Part shown: positions 49,222 through 56,860 of the stretch, in pieces
Layout of the letters: each line of letters begins with the position of its first letter
How positions within the stretch are numbered: the stretch's first letter is position 1
DNA from: Phenylobacterium kunshanense
Lineage (GTDB): Bacteria; Pseudomonadota; Alphaproteobacteria; Caulobacterales; Caulobacteraceae
Direction: 5' to 3'
DNA: 64,000 nt
Assembly: GCF_003254525.1 (NCBI RefSeq)
Contig: NZ_QFYS01000005.1
Span: forward strand, 248,001-312,000
The notes under the pieces: generated by a model
Database searches by the model: none
The model's input: only the letters and a program-made list of their open reading frames with translations
What the model was told of the DNA's origin: nothing
Program-made: the position numbers and the translations under genes

Positions 49222-50634
49222 TCAGCGGTTTGCGAGTAGCTCGGCGACGGCGGCGGCTACCTGGGTGACGTCGTAGGGCTTGCGGATGACGGGCGCCTCG
49301 AAGCCGCCCGGCGCGCCGCCGGTCTCGCCGTAGCCGGTGGCGAAGACGAAGGGGATGCCGCGCTTGGAGAGCACCTCGGCGACGGGGGTCACGGAGTGGC
49401 CGTTGAGATTGGCGTCGAGCACCGCGGCGTCGATCGGCTGGTCCAGGAGGTCGAGGGCCTCTTCCAGCTCGTAGGCCGGGCCGACCACGGTGGCGCCGGC
49501 GTCCGAGAGGCCGGTCTCGAGCTCCAGGGCCAGGAGGACGGCGTCCTCCACGATCAGCACCCGGGCGCCCTTGAGGCTGGCCGGGCCGCGGGAGGTGGCG
49601 ACGGTCTCGGTGACGCGGGCGCTGGGGACCTCGGGCACCACCTCGGGCCGCTCGGCCACGGCGGCGGGGCCGGCGACCAGGCGGGCGACGACGCCGCCCG
49701 GCCGGTAGTCCACGTGCGCCTCGCCGTTCAGTTCCCGGCCGGTGACCTGTTCCAGCAGGGTGCAGCCGAAGCCGCGGCGCTGGGGCGGGGAGACCGTCGG
49801 GCCGCCGGTCTCCGTCCAGTGCATCTCGAACCCGCCCTCGGGCCGGCAGGTCCAGGTGACGCGGACGTGGCCGATATCGTTGGAGAGCGCGCCGAACTTC
49901 ACCGCATTGGTGGCCAGTTCGTGCAGGGCCAGCGACAGGGCGTTGGCGGCGCGGGGGGTGAGGAAGAGCTCGGGCCCTTCCCAGCTCGTCTGGCCGGGGG
50001 CCAGGGCGCCCAGCTCGGCCGAGGCCAGGTGGTCGATGGCCGCGCCGCGCCAGCGGGCGGCGGTGAGCAGTTCGTTGGCCGAAGCCATGGCCTTCAGGCG
50101 GCCGGTGAAAGCCTGGAGGAAGGCGTCGAGGCTGGCCGTGCGGCGGGCCGTCTGCTGCGCCAGGCTCTGGACGGCGGCCAGCACGTTCTTCACCCGGTGA
50201 TCCAGCTCGGCCATGGCCTGGATCCGCCGCTCCTCCTCCTGGTGGAGCTGGGTCACGTCCTGGACGATGCCTATCATGGTGATCGGCCGGCCCTGGTCGT
50301 CGCGCTCGACGATGCCGGCGACCCGGACCCAGATGATGTGGCCGTCGGGGCAGACGTGGCGGAAGGCGCTGCCAAAGCGGTTCTCGGTCTGGCGGTTGCC
50401 CTCGCGGGCGGCGCGGAACGCCGGCAGGTCCTCGGGATGGACGAACTCGTCCAGCGCGGCGCCGCCCAGCGCGGGGCGTTCCCCGGCCGGGATGCCGGTC
50501 ATGGCGGACATGCGCTCGGAGATGATGAAGACGTCGCGCGCGAAATCCCACTCGAACGACCCGAGGCCCGCGGCCTCGAGCGCCAGCTCGAGGCGGTGGT
50601 CAGGGTCGGACGGGGCGTCTCGTTCCCGAGTCAT
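49222..50634 (-). CDS. PAS-HWE histidine kinase with C-terminal receiver domain
   Basis: 470-aa soluble hybrid sensor kinase. A PAS domain (residues about 15-130) contains FEWDFARDVFIIS and WVRVAGIVERDDQGRPITMIG. The kinase core is HWE type: the phospho-acceptor is in MAELDHRVKNVLAAVQSLAQQT, the N box in LHELATNAVKFGAL, and a Gly-rich part in RGFGCTLLEQV. The receiver opens RVLIVEDAVLLALELETGL, with its phospho-acceptor Asp in AAVLDANLNG and Lys in IRKPYD. HWE kinases commonly signal to PhyR-type or other single-domain regulators, so a link to the stress locus is possible. No partner gene is adjacent. Confidence 0.92.
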   Translation of the reverse strand: MTRERDAPSDPDHRLELALEAAGLGSFEWDFARDVFIISERMSAMTGIPAGERPALGGAALDEFVHPEDLPAFRAAREGNRQTENRFGSAFRHVCPDGHIIWVRVAGIVERDDQGRPITMIGIVQDVTQLHQEEERRIQAMAELDHRVKNVLAAVQSLAQQTARRTASLDAFLQAFTGRLKAMASANELLTAARWRGAAIDHLASAELGALAPGQTSWEGPELFLTPRAANALSLALHELATNAVKFGALSNDIGHVRVTWTCRPEGGFEMHWTETGGPTVSPPQRRGFGCTLLEQVTGRELNGEAHVDYRPGGVVARLVAGPAAVAERPEVVPEVPSARVTETVATSRGPASLKGARVLIVEDAVLLALELETGLSDAGATVVGPAYELEEALDLLDQPIDAAVLDANLNGHSVTPVAEVLSKRGIPFVFATGYGETGGAPGGFEAPVIRKPYDVTQVAAAVAELLANR

Positions 50635-50788
50635 CTACCCAACATAGGCATGGCGGCGATCCGAAGCGAACAGGAACACCCTTAAAGCGATCTGAATCGT
50701 CGCGTTCCCTTTGCGGGTGTTGGCCGAAGAACCTATGTTGGCGTGGTCCAGCTTCCCGCCGCGGGAGGCGCCCGTTGGAGATGCGACC

Positions 50789-51097
50789 ATGCCCCCCAAG
50801 GCTTCCGAGCTGACCCCCGAAGACACCACCGCCGCGGCCAACGACACGACCGCCAAGATCGTGGCCGACGCGCAGATGGCCATCGCCGACGCCGCCAAGC
50901 GGATCGAGGCGGCGGTGCAGCAGGGGCTGGAGCAGGTCCGCGCCCAGAGCCGGGTGTACGCCGACGTGGCCTCCGAGCAGATCGACGAGGCCAGCCGCGT
51001 GGCCAGCGAACAGATCCGCGCCCGCCCGCTCGCCGCCACCGGCGCCGCCCTGGGCGTCGGCGTCCTGATCGGCCTGCTGCTCGCCTCGCGGCGTTGA
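50789..51097 (+). CDS. ElaB/YqjD/DUF883-like membrane-anchored protein
   Basis: 102-aa protein with a long amphipathic helix (about residues 15-80, coiled-coil-like; AAKRIEAAVQQGLEQVRAQS) and a C-terminal membrane helix [24 protein letters not shown]. This is the ElaB/YqjD plan, in which the E. coli proteins are tail-anchored, stationary-phase proteins that bind ribosomes. The ATG at 50789 has GGAG 9 nt upstream. Its stop is fused with the start of the next gene (TTGA). Likely stress-linked, though no EcfG-type promoter was seen directly upstream. Confidence 0.8.
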   Translation: MPPKASELTPEDTTAAANDTTAKIVADAQMAIADAAKRIEAAVQQGLEQVRAQSRVYADVASEQIDEASRVASEQIRARPLAATGAALGVGVLIGLLLASRR

Positions 51098-51504
51098 ACC
51101 TCCGCAGGATCCTCAACCTGGCGATCGCCTTCGCGGCCGTCGTCACCGCCGCCGTCGTGTGCGTGGTGGCGGCGTCGTTCGCCGTCTATGCGCTGGCCAA
51201 GGTCTGGCTGGGCCCGGCCGGGGGAGCGGCGGTGGTCGTCGGGGTGTTCGCCCTGTTCGCCGTGATCGTCGCCGTCCTGGCCACCCGCAAGGCCGCGCCG
51301 AAACCGACCCCCGGCGCGCCGCCGGACGAGGCGGTGGTCGACCGGCTCATCGGCCTCGCCAAGGAAAAGCCGCTGATCGCCCTGGGCGCCGCCGCGGCGG
51401 CGACCGCGGCCGCCGTGGCCGTGCTGGTGCGCAACCCGGCGTTGATCACAGCCCTGGTCAGCGCCTTCCTGGCGGGCAGCAGCTCGGCGAAGTCGGGCAA
51501 GTAG
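51094..51504 (+). CDS. YqjE/phage-holin-like small membrane protein
   Basis: 136-aa protein from a TTG start overlapping the previous stop. Three hydrophobic segments are seen: [40 protein letters not shown] and [18 protein letters not shown] Lys/Pro-rich cytosolic loop ([16 protein letters not shown]) separates the second and third. The arrangement next to an ElaB/YqjD-like gene matches the yqjD-yqjE pair, whose E. coli products are both inner-membrane stress proteins. Not a lytic holin in this context. Confidence 0.75.
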   Translation: MNLRRILNLAIAFAAVVTAAVVCVVAASFAVYALAKVWLGPAGGAAVVVGVFALFAVIVAVLATRKAAPKPTPGAPPDEAVVDRLIGLAKEKPLIALGAAAAATAAAVAVLVRNPALITALVSAFLAGSSSAKSGK

Positions 51505-51505
51505 C

Positions 51506-51530
51506 GGAACAGCACAGCCGCACGGGCGTT
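51506..51530 (+). promoter_or_regulatory. EcfG-type stress promoter of the DUF1328 gene
   Basis: GGAAC at 51506-51510 and CGTT at 51527-51530, separated by 16 nt. This matches the alphaproteobacterial EcfG/SigT consensus (GGAAC, 16-17 nt, CGTT). It lies 44 nt before the DUF1328 start. Confidence 0.75.
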
Positions 51531-51574
51531 GCTTCGCCGCAGGCCGATACGGGCCTGCGAACGGAGATTGTGAC

Positions 51575-51760
51575 ATGCTCGGTTGGGCTCTGACCTTCCT
51601 GGTGGTCGCCCTGATCGCCGGCGTGCTTGGTTTCACCTCGGTGGCCGGCGCGGCGATGGGGATCGCCAAGATCCTGTTCTTCGTCTTCCTGGTGCTGTTC
51701 GTGGTGTCCCTGGTCCTGCACCTGGTGCGTGGCCGCGGCCTGGGTTCGGGACCCCTGTAG
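51575..51760 (+). CDS. DUF1328 family small membrane protein (YtjA-like)
   Basis: 61-aa protein with two membrane helices ([20 protein letters not shown] and [19 protein letters not shown]) and a short basic tail. It matches the DUF1328/YtjA family, a stress-induced inner-membrane protein widespread in proteobacteria. It begins 44 nt after an EcfG promoter match. The start has a GAGATTGTGAC leader that is a poor ribosome site, but length and family fit. Confidence 0.9.
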   Translation: MLGWALTFLVVALIAGVLGFTSVAGAAMGIAKILFFVFLVLFVVSLVLHLVRGRGLGSGPL

Positions 51761-51769
51761 GACGCACGA

Positions 51770-52552
51770 CTACCCTGGCCGCCGATCCAGCGCCCAGGTC
51801 CGATAGGGCTCGTAGTGCGAGCCGGTCCAGGCGAGGGCGGTCACGCGGATGCAACCGTCCTCGACCTCGATCTCGTTGTAGCTGGGCGGCACGCCCCGCT
51901 CGCGCACCGACAGGGTGCCGGACCCGACCGCATAGGTCCGCCCGTCGCGGTGCGGATAGGGCCAGGTGAAGGGCGCATGGATGTGCCCGGAGAGCACCAG
52001 GTCCACGCGGGCGTCCGCGAAGACCCCCGCCGCCCGCTCGCCGCCCCAGACCCGGGCGGTCATCGGGCCACCGATCATCTCCACCAGCGGATGATGCACG
52101 ACCACGATCCGCAGGGCGTCGCCTGGCTCGAACCAGGCGGCGGCCTCGCGCGCCTGCTGCTCGGCGATCTGGCCCTTGGACCAGTCGAGCCGCGGCTGGG
52201 CGCCCCGGGCGGTGTTGACCCCGCGCACCGCCACGCCCTTGCCGCGCCAGCTCTGGGCGGGCGCAGGTCCGACGTGGCGCTCATAGCGGCGGAAGGGGGC
52301 GAAGATCCGCTCCAGCGGCGCGAGATAGGGCGCGTCATGGTTGCCGGGCGTCACCAGGCGGGGCTCGGGCAGGCCGTCCAGCCAGGCGGCGGCCTCGCGG
52401 AACTCGGCCTCCTCGGCATAGCGGGTCAGGTCGCCGGCGATGACGGTGAGGTCGAAGCCGCCGGCCCGAATCCGGTCGCCGGCCGCCGCCACGGCCGCCT
52501 TGTTCTCGCCCCCGAAATGGATGTCGGACAGGTGCGCCAGACGGAGCTTCAC
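51770..52552 (-). CDS. metallophosphoesterase
   Basis: 260-aa calcineurin-like phosphoesterase. The metal-binding motifs are LAHLSDIHFGG (Asp, His), TVIAGDLTRYAEEAEF, VTPGNHDAPY (GNHD), VVVHHPL and LSGHIHAPF (GHxH). This is the class of CpdA-like phosphodiesterases, acting on cyclic nucleotides or other phosphodiesters. The start overlaps the DGK-like gene stop by 4 nt, so the two are cotranscribed. Confidence 0.93.
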   Translation of the reverse strand: MKLRLAHLSDIHFGGENKAAVAAAGDRIRAGGFDLTVIAGDLTRYAEEAEFREAAAWLDGLPEPRLVTPGNHDAPYLAPLERIFAPFRRYERHVGPAPAQSWRGKGVAVRGVNTARGAQPRLDWSKGQIAEQQAREAAAWFEPGDALRIVVVHHPLVEMIGGPMTARVWGGERAAGVFADARVDLVLSGHIHAPFTWPYPHRDGRTYAVGSGTLSVRERGVPPSYNEIEVEDGCIRVTALAWTGSHYEPYRTWALDRRPG

Positions 52553-53547
52553 CGCGCCTCCTTGGGCAGGGCGAGGACGCGGCAGATGTTGGGCTCGTAG
52601 CGCACCTCCGCGAGGTGGCCGAGACGCACGGTCTCGCCGTCGAGCAGCGCCGGGATGTCCTGGGCCGACCAGACCCGCGCGACGCGGCAGGGGCGGTTGT
52701 CGACCGACGGATCGACGCGCCAGTCGCGGACGATGGCGTTGACGCCCAGGCGGATGGCCTCGCCCGCGCCGTGGACATTGAGCGCGGCGGCCTCGAGGGC
52801 GCCGGCGTCGTCATCCATCACCTTGGAGGCGAGGGGGCACATGAGGACGAGAGCCTCGGCCTTCTCGCGCTGGCCGCCATCGAGGGTGTAGCGGAGGCGG
52901 CCGGTGAAGGCGCGGTGCAGGGCCTTGCGGGCGCGGCCGAGGGCGATGTTGAGCTCGCCCTTCCGGGCCGCCTCCCGGGCGGGCGCCCAGAGCGCGGGCG
53001 AGCCAAGGATGGCGGCCACCAGGAACCGGTGGCCCTCGATGCAGCCGCCGGCGAGCGGATGCTCCTCGCCCTGTTCCAGAAGCAGGCGCAGCGCCTCGGC
53101 CCACGGCCGACGGCCATACACGGCGTGCGGCAGCATGTTCATGGTCCCGCCGGCCAGGGGGGCGATCAGCGGACCGCCGGGACCGGCCAGCTCGGCGGCG
53201 CACCGGGCCGTGCCATCACCCGCGAGGACGACCAGCAGGTCCGGCCCGCGGTCGATCGCGGCCCGCAGGCAGTCGCGGATGCCGGCCGGATCGGACGCGC
53301 AGATGTTGGGCGTCACGCCGAAGTCGGCGAACACCTTCTCGAGCTCCGCGGGGGCGTTCGGTCCGACGCTGCCCGAGGCGACGTTGGCGACTACCTCGAC
53401 CTTGCCAAGGCGGGGGCGGACGTCAGGCGACGGGCGCTCGGGCGGCTCGACCTGTGGGGGGGCGTTAGTTGGCAGAGCTGACAGCCGAATTGGTCCCGTC
53501 GTTATCGGTGGCCTGGCGTACGGCCGCGCTCGCTTCGGCGGCCGCAT
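52549..53547 (-). CDS. diacylglycerol/lipid kinase family protein, start uncertain
   Basis: Lipid kinase of the DAGK catalytic fold. The nucleotide-binding motif is VVLAGDGTARCAAELAGPGGP (GDGT), followed by PLAGGTMNMLPHAVYG. The conserved domain opens at VEVVANVASGSVGP. No ATG, GTG or TTG lies between the stop of the upstream gene (53465) and the start of this domain, so translation must begin inside the upstream gene; an ATG at 53547 is the nearest. A frame error or a rare CTG start is also possible. It precedes the metallophosphoesterase with a 4-nt overlap. Confidence 0.85.
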   Translation of the reverse strand: MRPPKRARPYARPPITTGPIRLSALPTNAPPQVEPPERPSPDVRPRLGKVEVVANVASGSVGPNAPAELEKVFADFGVTPNICASDPAGIRDCLRAAIDRGPDLLVVLAGDGTARCAAELAGPGGPLIAPLAGGTMNMLPHAVYGRRPWAEALRLLLEQGEEHPLAGGCIEGHRFLVAAILGSPALWAPAREAARKGELNIALGRARKALHRAFTGRLRYTLDGGQREKAEALVLMCPLASKVMDDDAGALEAAALNVHGAGEAIRLGVNAIVRDWRVDPSVDNRPCRVARVWSAQDIPALLDGETVRLGHLAEVRYEPNICRVLALPKEAR

Positions 53548-53794
53548 CGCGGACCGCAGGCTCGGCCTTATCGGCGGCCGTGGCAAGGTTCTGGTCGACC
53601 ACCACGCCCGCGTCGCCGAAGGAGCCGTTCACGACGGCCAGGGCGACCAGGACAACGCCGACGGCCGCGGCGACGAACAGAAGGGTCATCAGCAGCGGAT
53701 GGCGGCGGCGGGCCCGGCGGGCGTCCTTGCGGCCCATCTCGTAGGCCTGCCGAAGATCGGCGCGATCATGGTCGCGGTCGCTGTAGGAGGTCAC
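53465..53794 (-). CDS. small single-pass membrane protein, EcfG-regulon candidate
   Basis: 109-aa protein from a GTG start with GGAGAG 8 nt upstream. A charged N-terminal part (residues 1-35, MGRKDARRARRRH) is followed by one membrane helix (LLMTLLFVAAAVGVVLVALAVV). The C-terminal part is periplasmic and helical (AEPAVRDAAAEASAAVRQA), suggesting a coiled coil. No family is recognised. A minus-strand EcfG promoter match lies 34 nt upstream, divergent from that of the gene at 53921. Confidence 0.72.
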   Translation of the reverse strand: MTSYSDRDHDRADLRQAYEMGRKDARRARRRHPLLMTLLFVAAAVGVVLVALAVVNGSFGDAGVVVDQNLATAADKAEPAVRDAAAEASAAVRQATDNDGTNSAVSSAN

Positions 53795-53827
53795 GGTTGG
53801 CTCTCCGATGGAGTGTTCCCCCGCTGC

Positions 53828-53852
53828 AACGGCAGGCGGACGGCTTGGTTCC
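53828..53852 (-). promoter_or_regulatory. EcfG-type stress promoter (minus strand)
   Basis: On the minus strand GGAAC (53852-53848) and CGTT (53831-53828) are separated by 16 nt. It points toward the gene starting at 53794. With the plus-strand match at 53858 it forms a divergent stress-promoter pair. Confidence 0.75.
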
Positions 53853-53857
53853 GGCGG

Positions 53858-53882
53858 GGAACTGCCGCCTGCCCCCCGCGTT
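53858..53882 (+). promoter_or_regulatory. EcfG-type stress promoter (plus strand)
   Basis: GGAAC at 53858-53862, 16 nt, CGTT at 53879-53882, followed by TCG. It lies 38 nt before the glycine-zipper lipoprotein start. Confidence 0.75.
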
Positions 53883-53920
53883 TCGGCCGCCAGGGGACAC
53901 CCCAAAGGAGAGCCAGTCTC

Positions 53921-54262
53921 ATGTTCAAGCCTCTGATCGCCATGGCCGGCGCCGGTCTTCTGACCGCCGCCTGCACCACCTCGGGCAACGTGGAAGGCAA
54001 CGCCGTGGGCGGCGCCGCCCTCGGGGCGCTGACCGGGGCCGCCATCGGCGCCGTCTCGGGCGACGTCGGCGTCGGCACGGGCGCAGCGGTCGGCGCCGGC
54101 GTCGGCGCCGTCGCGGGCGCGGTGAAGGGCTGCCGCGACGACGGCGGCTGCGGCGCGACCACATCCAACCGCCGCCAGTACTACGACGAGCGCGCGGGTC
54201 GGTACTACTACTACGACCCGGCGACGGGCCGGTACTACTGGGAGAACGGATCGCCGCGCTGA
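53921..54262 (+). CDS. glycine-zipper lipoprotein with Tyr-rich C terminus
   Basis: 113-aa lipoprotein: lipobox LLTAACTT near residue 17, then a glycine-zipper (GGAALGALTGAAIGAVSGDVG and AAVGAGVGAVAGAVKG). It ends in an unusual Tyr-rich tail with tandem YYDERAGRYYYYD and PATGRYYWENG. The glycine zipper suggests oligomerisation in the outer membrane; the tail may bind peptidoglycan or metal, which is speculation. AAAGGAG precedes the ATG. An EcfG promoter match lies upstream and a strong terminator follows. Confidence 0.85.
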   Translation: MFKPLIAMAGAGLLTAACTTSGNVEGNAVGGAALGALTGAAIGAVSGDVGVGTGAAVGAGVGAVAGAVKGCRDDGGCGATTSNRRQYYDERAGRYYYYDPATGRYYWENGSPR

Positions 54263-54285
54263 GGCGCGGGCGCTTCGACGGGACA

Positions 54286-54316
54286 GGGCGGCCGGAGCTT
54301 CTCCGGCCGCCCTTTT
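54286..54316 (+). terminator. intrinsic terminator after the glycine-zipper gene
   Basis: A perfect 12-bp stem GGGCGGCCGGAG/CTCCGGCCGCCC with a CTT loop is followed by TTTT. It lies 24 nt after the glycine-zipper stop codon and before the next gene. Confidence 0.9.
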
Positions 54317-54338
54317 GTCATGTGGGCTGGAGGGAGCG

Positions 54339-54788
54339 ATGAACAGGATCGGCTGGGTGGGGCTGCTGGCTATGGCCGCGACCGCGAGCGGTTGCGCCTC
54401 GGTGCGGGACGCGAGGGACCGGATCGTACGGGCGAGCCCGACGTGCGAGGACCTTTCGGTCCCGGTCTACTTCGAGCCGAACGTGGCCGTGCTGACCCGC
54501 GAAGGCCAGCGGGTGATCGCGGCGGCGGCCCGCCAGGCGCGGGGCTGCACGGTGAGGTCGGTCCGCGTGGTTGGCCTGGCCGACGCCACGGGCGATCCCG
54601 CCGCGAACCTGGAGCTCTCCAAGCAGCGCGCGGCCTCGGTCGCCGCGGCGGTCGCCCGGGCGGGCCTGCCCGCGGCGACCTTCGATGTAGAGGCCTTCGG
54701 CCAGGCGGGCTCGATCACGCCCGACGGCCGGGTGCAGCCGGTGCGCCGGCGGGCGGACATCACGCTGGACCTCGCGCGGGTGAAGTAG
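54339..54788 (+). CDS. OmpA-domain lipoprotein
   Basis: 149-aa lipoprotein with lipobox TASGCAS near residue 19 and an OmpA/MotB peptidoglycan-binding domain. The latter shows VPVYFEPNVAVLTREGQRVIAAAARQ, RVVGLADATGDPAANLELSKQRAASVAAAV and QPVRRRADITLDL. It is small compared with classical OmpA proteins and lacks a beta barrel. GGAGGGAG precedes the ATG at 54339. It sits after the terminator of the stress lipoprotein and has no EcfG promoter of its own, so it may have separate control. Confidence 0.85.
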   Translation: MNRIGWVGLLAMAATASGCASVRDARDRIVRASPTCEDLSVPVYFEPNVAVLTREGQRVIAAAARQARGCTVRSVRVVGLADATGDPAANLELSKQRAASVAAAVARAGLPAATFDVEAFGQAGSITPDGRVQPVRRRADITLDLARVK

Positions 54789-54838
54789 GGGAAGCGGGAG
54801 TCGGGCGCTTCGCCCCGCTGGCCTCCACAACAAGAAGT

Positions 54839-54860
54839 GGGCGGGTCTTTCGACCCGCCC
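54839..54860. repeat. perfect 9-bp hairpin in the gap before the small membrane genes
   Basis: GGGCGGGTC pairs with GACCCGCCC around a TTTC tetraloop. There is no U-run on either side, so termination is doubtful. The rest of the gap 54789-55082 (about 290 nt) contains no recognised gene apart from the promoter at 55032. Confidence 0.5.
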
Positions 54861-55031
54861 AGGTGTGCATCATCGAGAAAAGGGGTGCGGAGACGGCAGA
54901 CTGGCGTGAGGCCAGTCTCAAGTCGGGGGGGGCGTCGCCGCCTCCGCATCCTCAAGAACACGCCCGTTGAAAAAGCGTTCCGACGTTCGATCACTTTTTT
55001 AGGCGCGTCGCGTTCGGCCTGCTGGCGGGCC

Positions 55032-55056
55032 GGAACGCCGGTCCGGCGGGGGCGTT
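55032..55056 (+). promoter_or_regulatory. EcfG-type stress promoter of small membrane genes
   Basis: GGAAC at 55032-55036, 16 nt, CGTT at 55053-55056. It is 26 nt before the ATG at 55083, so the leader would be short. Confidence 0.72.
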
Positions 55057-55082
55057 AAACCCGCGACGGAAAGGACGCCCGC

Positions 55083-55298
55083 ATGACCCGCAGCTCGTTC
55101 GTCGCCACCACCGGCCTGAAGCTTCTGCGGACCCCCAGCGTCCGCGACGTGGCCCGGCGACGGGTGCTGACGGTCGTGGCCGCCGTCTTCGGCTTCGCGG
55201 CGGCGAGCATCGCCGTCGGCCTGGCCACCGCGCCGGCCGGGCCGCCCGAGGCGGCGGCCGTGCAGACCGGTCCGTTCAGCTATTTCCCATCCGAATAA
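55083..55298 (+). CDS. small single-pass membrane protein, unknown
   Basis: 71-aa protein with one membrane helix (VLTVVAAVFGFAAASIAVGLATA) between a basic N-terminal segment (RTPSVRDVARRR) and a short periplasmic tail rich in Pro and Ala. It resembles no named family. It is directly downstream of an EcfG promoter match and 10 nt before another small membrane gene. Confidence 0.7.
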   Translation: MTRSSFVATTGLKLLRTPSVRDVARRRVLTVVAAVFGFAAASIAVGLATAPAGPPEAAAVQTGPFSYFPSE

Positions 55299-55308
55299 GG
55301 AGACCCCC

Positions 55309-55557
55309 ATGACCTATTCGTCGCGCGAGAGCGAAAGGCCCGCCCTCAACGCCACCCGCGCACGGCAGGGACGCTGGGGCCGTCACGTGTTCTGGGTGCT
55401 GGTGTTCGGAACCCTGCTGGCGGGCCTGGCCATGTTCGCGGCCTGGACCTGGCGCGACGCCGCCGAGGGGCCGGCGGGCCCGGGCCAGGAGCGGGTCGTG
55501 CCGCAGACCGCCGACGCGCCGATGCCGCCGACGCCCGGCGAGACTGCGCGCCAGTAG
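55309..55557 (+). CDS. small single-pass membrane protein, unknown
   Basis: 82-aa protein with one helix (VFWVLVFGTLLAGLAMFAAWTW) and a polar C-terminal tail with repeated Pro. It starts 10 nt after the previous gene with AAGGAGA as ribosome site, and a terminator follows. Probably the second gene of a two-gene stress operon. Unknown family. Confidence 0.7.
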   Translation: MTYSSRESERPALNATRARQGRWGRHVFWVLVFGTLLAGLAMFAAWTWRDAAEGPAGPGQERVVPQTADAPMPPTPGETARQ

Positions 55558-55582
55558 CGCGGTCGGCCCCAACGCACGCACG

Positions 55583-55612
55583 AAAAGGGCGCCGCATCGC
55601 TGCGGCGCCCTT
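55583..55612. terminator. bidirectional intrinsic terminator between small membrane gene and phyR
   Basis: A 10-bp stem GGGCGCCGCA/TGCGGCGCCC with a TCGC loop is flanked by AAAA on the left. On the minus strand it therefore ends in TTTT, giving a terminator for phyR; on the plus strand only TT follows. It separates the convergent genes. Confidence 0.75.
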
Positions 55613-55637
55613 CGCATTTCCGGGATGGATCGTCCGC

Positions 55638-56438
55638 TCAGGCGGCCTGTTTGCTGGCCTTGCGCGGGTGGAAGAACAGGGCCTGGCCGATCGCCGCCTT
55701 CACCGTCTCGGGCTGGAACGGCTTGGTGATCAGGAAGGTCGGTTCCGGCCGCTCGCCCGTGAGCAGACGCTCGGGGAAGGCGGTGATGAAGATCACCGGC
55801 ACGTCGTAGCGCTGGAGGATGTCCTTCACCGCATCGATGCCCGAGCTGCCGTCGGCGAGCTGAATGTCGGCGAGCACCAGGCCCGGCGTCTTGCGGGCCA
55901 CGGCGTCGACGGCCTCGGTGCGCGTGGCGGCGATGTCGACCACCGTGTGGCCCAGTTCGGTGACCAGGGCCTCGATGTCGGCGGCGATCACCGGCTCGTC
56001 CTCGATGATCAGAACCTCGGTGGCGAGTTCGGCGTCGATCTCGGCCTGGGCCTCGGCGATCAGCTTCTCGACCTCGGCGAAGTCGGCGCCCAGGATCTGG
56101 GCCGCTTCGGTAGGCGTGAAACCTTCGAGGGCGGTGAGCAGGAACGCCTGGCGCGACCGCGGAGCGATGCGCATCAGGCGCCGGGTCGCGTCATCGACGC
56201 CGCTGTCGTCGTCGAGCGGCGCCTCGAGCTGGGCGCCCGAGGTGCACCAGATGGCGTGGAACACGTGATACAGCGCCACCCGCGGCGTCATGTTGTCGGC
56301 CAGGGTGCGTTCGCCGGCGGCCAGGGCCTCGAGCGCGACGCGCACATAGTGATCGCCGGTGGACTGATCGCCTGTCAGGGCGCGCGCATAGCGGCGCACG
56401 TAGGGCAGATGCGGCGCCAGTCTGGCTAGAAGACTCAA
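55638..56438 (-). CDS. phyR: PhyR response regulator, anti-anti-sigma factor
   Basis: Master switch of the general stress response, 266 aa. The N-terminal sigma-factor-like domain (residues 1-135) has LAPHLPYVRRYARALTGDQ and TPRVALYHVFHAIW. The C-terminal receiver has EVLIIEDEPVIAADIEALV, the phospho-acceptor Asp near residue 191 in LVLADIQLADG and Lys in LITKPFQ. When phosphorylated it binds NepR and frees EcfG. A TTG start at 56438 is supported by GGGAGGGG 9 nt upstream and the family N terminus (SLLARLAPHLP). It is divergent from nepR-ecfG with an EcfG promoter match for each. Confidence 0.97.
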   Translation of the reverse strand: MSLLARLAPHLPYVRRYARALTGDQSTGDHYVRVALEALAAGERTLADNMTPRVALYHVFHAIWCTSGAQLEAPLDDDSGVDDATRRLMRIAPRSRQAFLLTALEGFTPTEAAQILGADFAEVEKLIAEAQAEIDAELATEVLIIEDEPVIAADIEALVTELGHTVVDIAATRTEAVDAVARKTPGLVLADIQLADGSSGIDAVKDILQRYDVPVIFITAFPERLLTGERPEPTFLITKPFQPETVKAAIGQALFFHPRKASKQAA

Positions 56439-56522
56439 GGGTGACCCCTCCCGTATTGCTTCGGATCGTGGCAGCCCGGCGCGCGGATGTGCATCCCCGA
56501 CCAAGCCCCATCATGGTCCAAA

Positions 56523-56547
56523 AACGCCGCCCCTGGGAACCGGTTCC
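56523..56547 (-). promoter_or_regulatory. EcfG-type stress promoter of phyR
   Basis: On the minus strand GGAAC (56547-56543), 16 nt, CGTT (56526-56523). The GGGAACCGGTTCCC palindrome here also gives a weaker GGAAC on the plus strand. It directs transcription toward phyR, consistent with known autoregulation of this locus. Confidence 0.8.
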
Positions 56548-56587
56548 CATCCGGCCCGGTTTTCCGCATCTTGATCGCGTTCAGATT

Positions 56588-56613
56588 GGAACCCGATGCG
56601 GGGCAAGGGCGTT
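56588..56613 (+). promoter_or_regulatory. EcfG-type stress promoter of nepR-ecfG
   Basis: GGAAC at 56588-56592, 17 nt, CGTT at 56610-56613. It lies 58 nt before the nepR start and mirrors the phyR promoter 40 bp away, so the intergenic region holds back-to-back autoregulated promoters. Confidence 0.8.
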
Positions 56614-56671
56614 GAGCGATCGCAAGGTACACGAGAGGGGGCAGACTCCGCGGGAGCGGAGCGCCGACAAG

Positions 56672-56860
56672 ATGATCGAACAGCGTCCGTCACCGGAGCG
56701 CCGCAAGGCCTCCGCCGCTCTGGATGAAGCTCGCCTGCGGCAGCAGGCCATCGGCGTCCGCCTGCGCCAGATGTTCGACGAGGTCGTGAACGAGGATGTG
56801 CCCGAGGAATTCCTCGAGATCCTCCGCCGCGCCGACGAACGCAGCCAGGGGAAGTCGTAA
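56672..56860 (+). CDS. nepR: NepR anti-sigma factor
   Basis: 62-aa anti-sigma factor that holds EcfG inactive until PhyR binds it. The conserved core is IGVRLRQMFDEVVNEDVPEEF with the FDEVVNEDVP signature. Short N- and C-terminal tails flank the two helices, as in the family. The ATG at 56672 is used because earlier in-frame starts would lie in or before the EcfG promoter. Its stop overlaps the ecfG start by one base, so the pair is translationally coupled. Confidence 0.95.
   Translation: MIEQRPSPERRKASAALDEARLRQQAIGVRLRQMFDEVVNEDVPEEFLEILRRADERSQGKS

Noticed and set aside
50673..50708. GGAAC and GTTCC near the HWE kinase and ElaB genes as stress promoters
   Set aside because: No CGTT at 16-17 nt on either strand.
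51094..51504. Phage holin
   Set aside because: Next to an ElaB/YqjD-like gene it fits the YqjE plan; there are no lysis genes.
54467..54994. Minus-strand ORF opposite the OmpA lipoprotein
   Set aside because: It is antisense to a clear lipoprotein gene and has no recognisable protein features.
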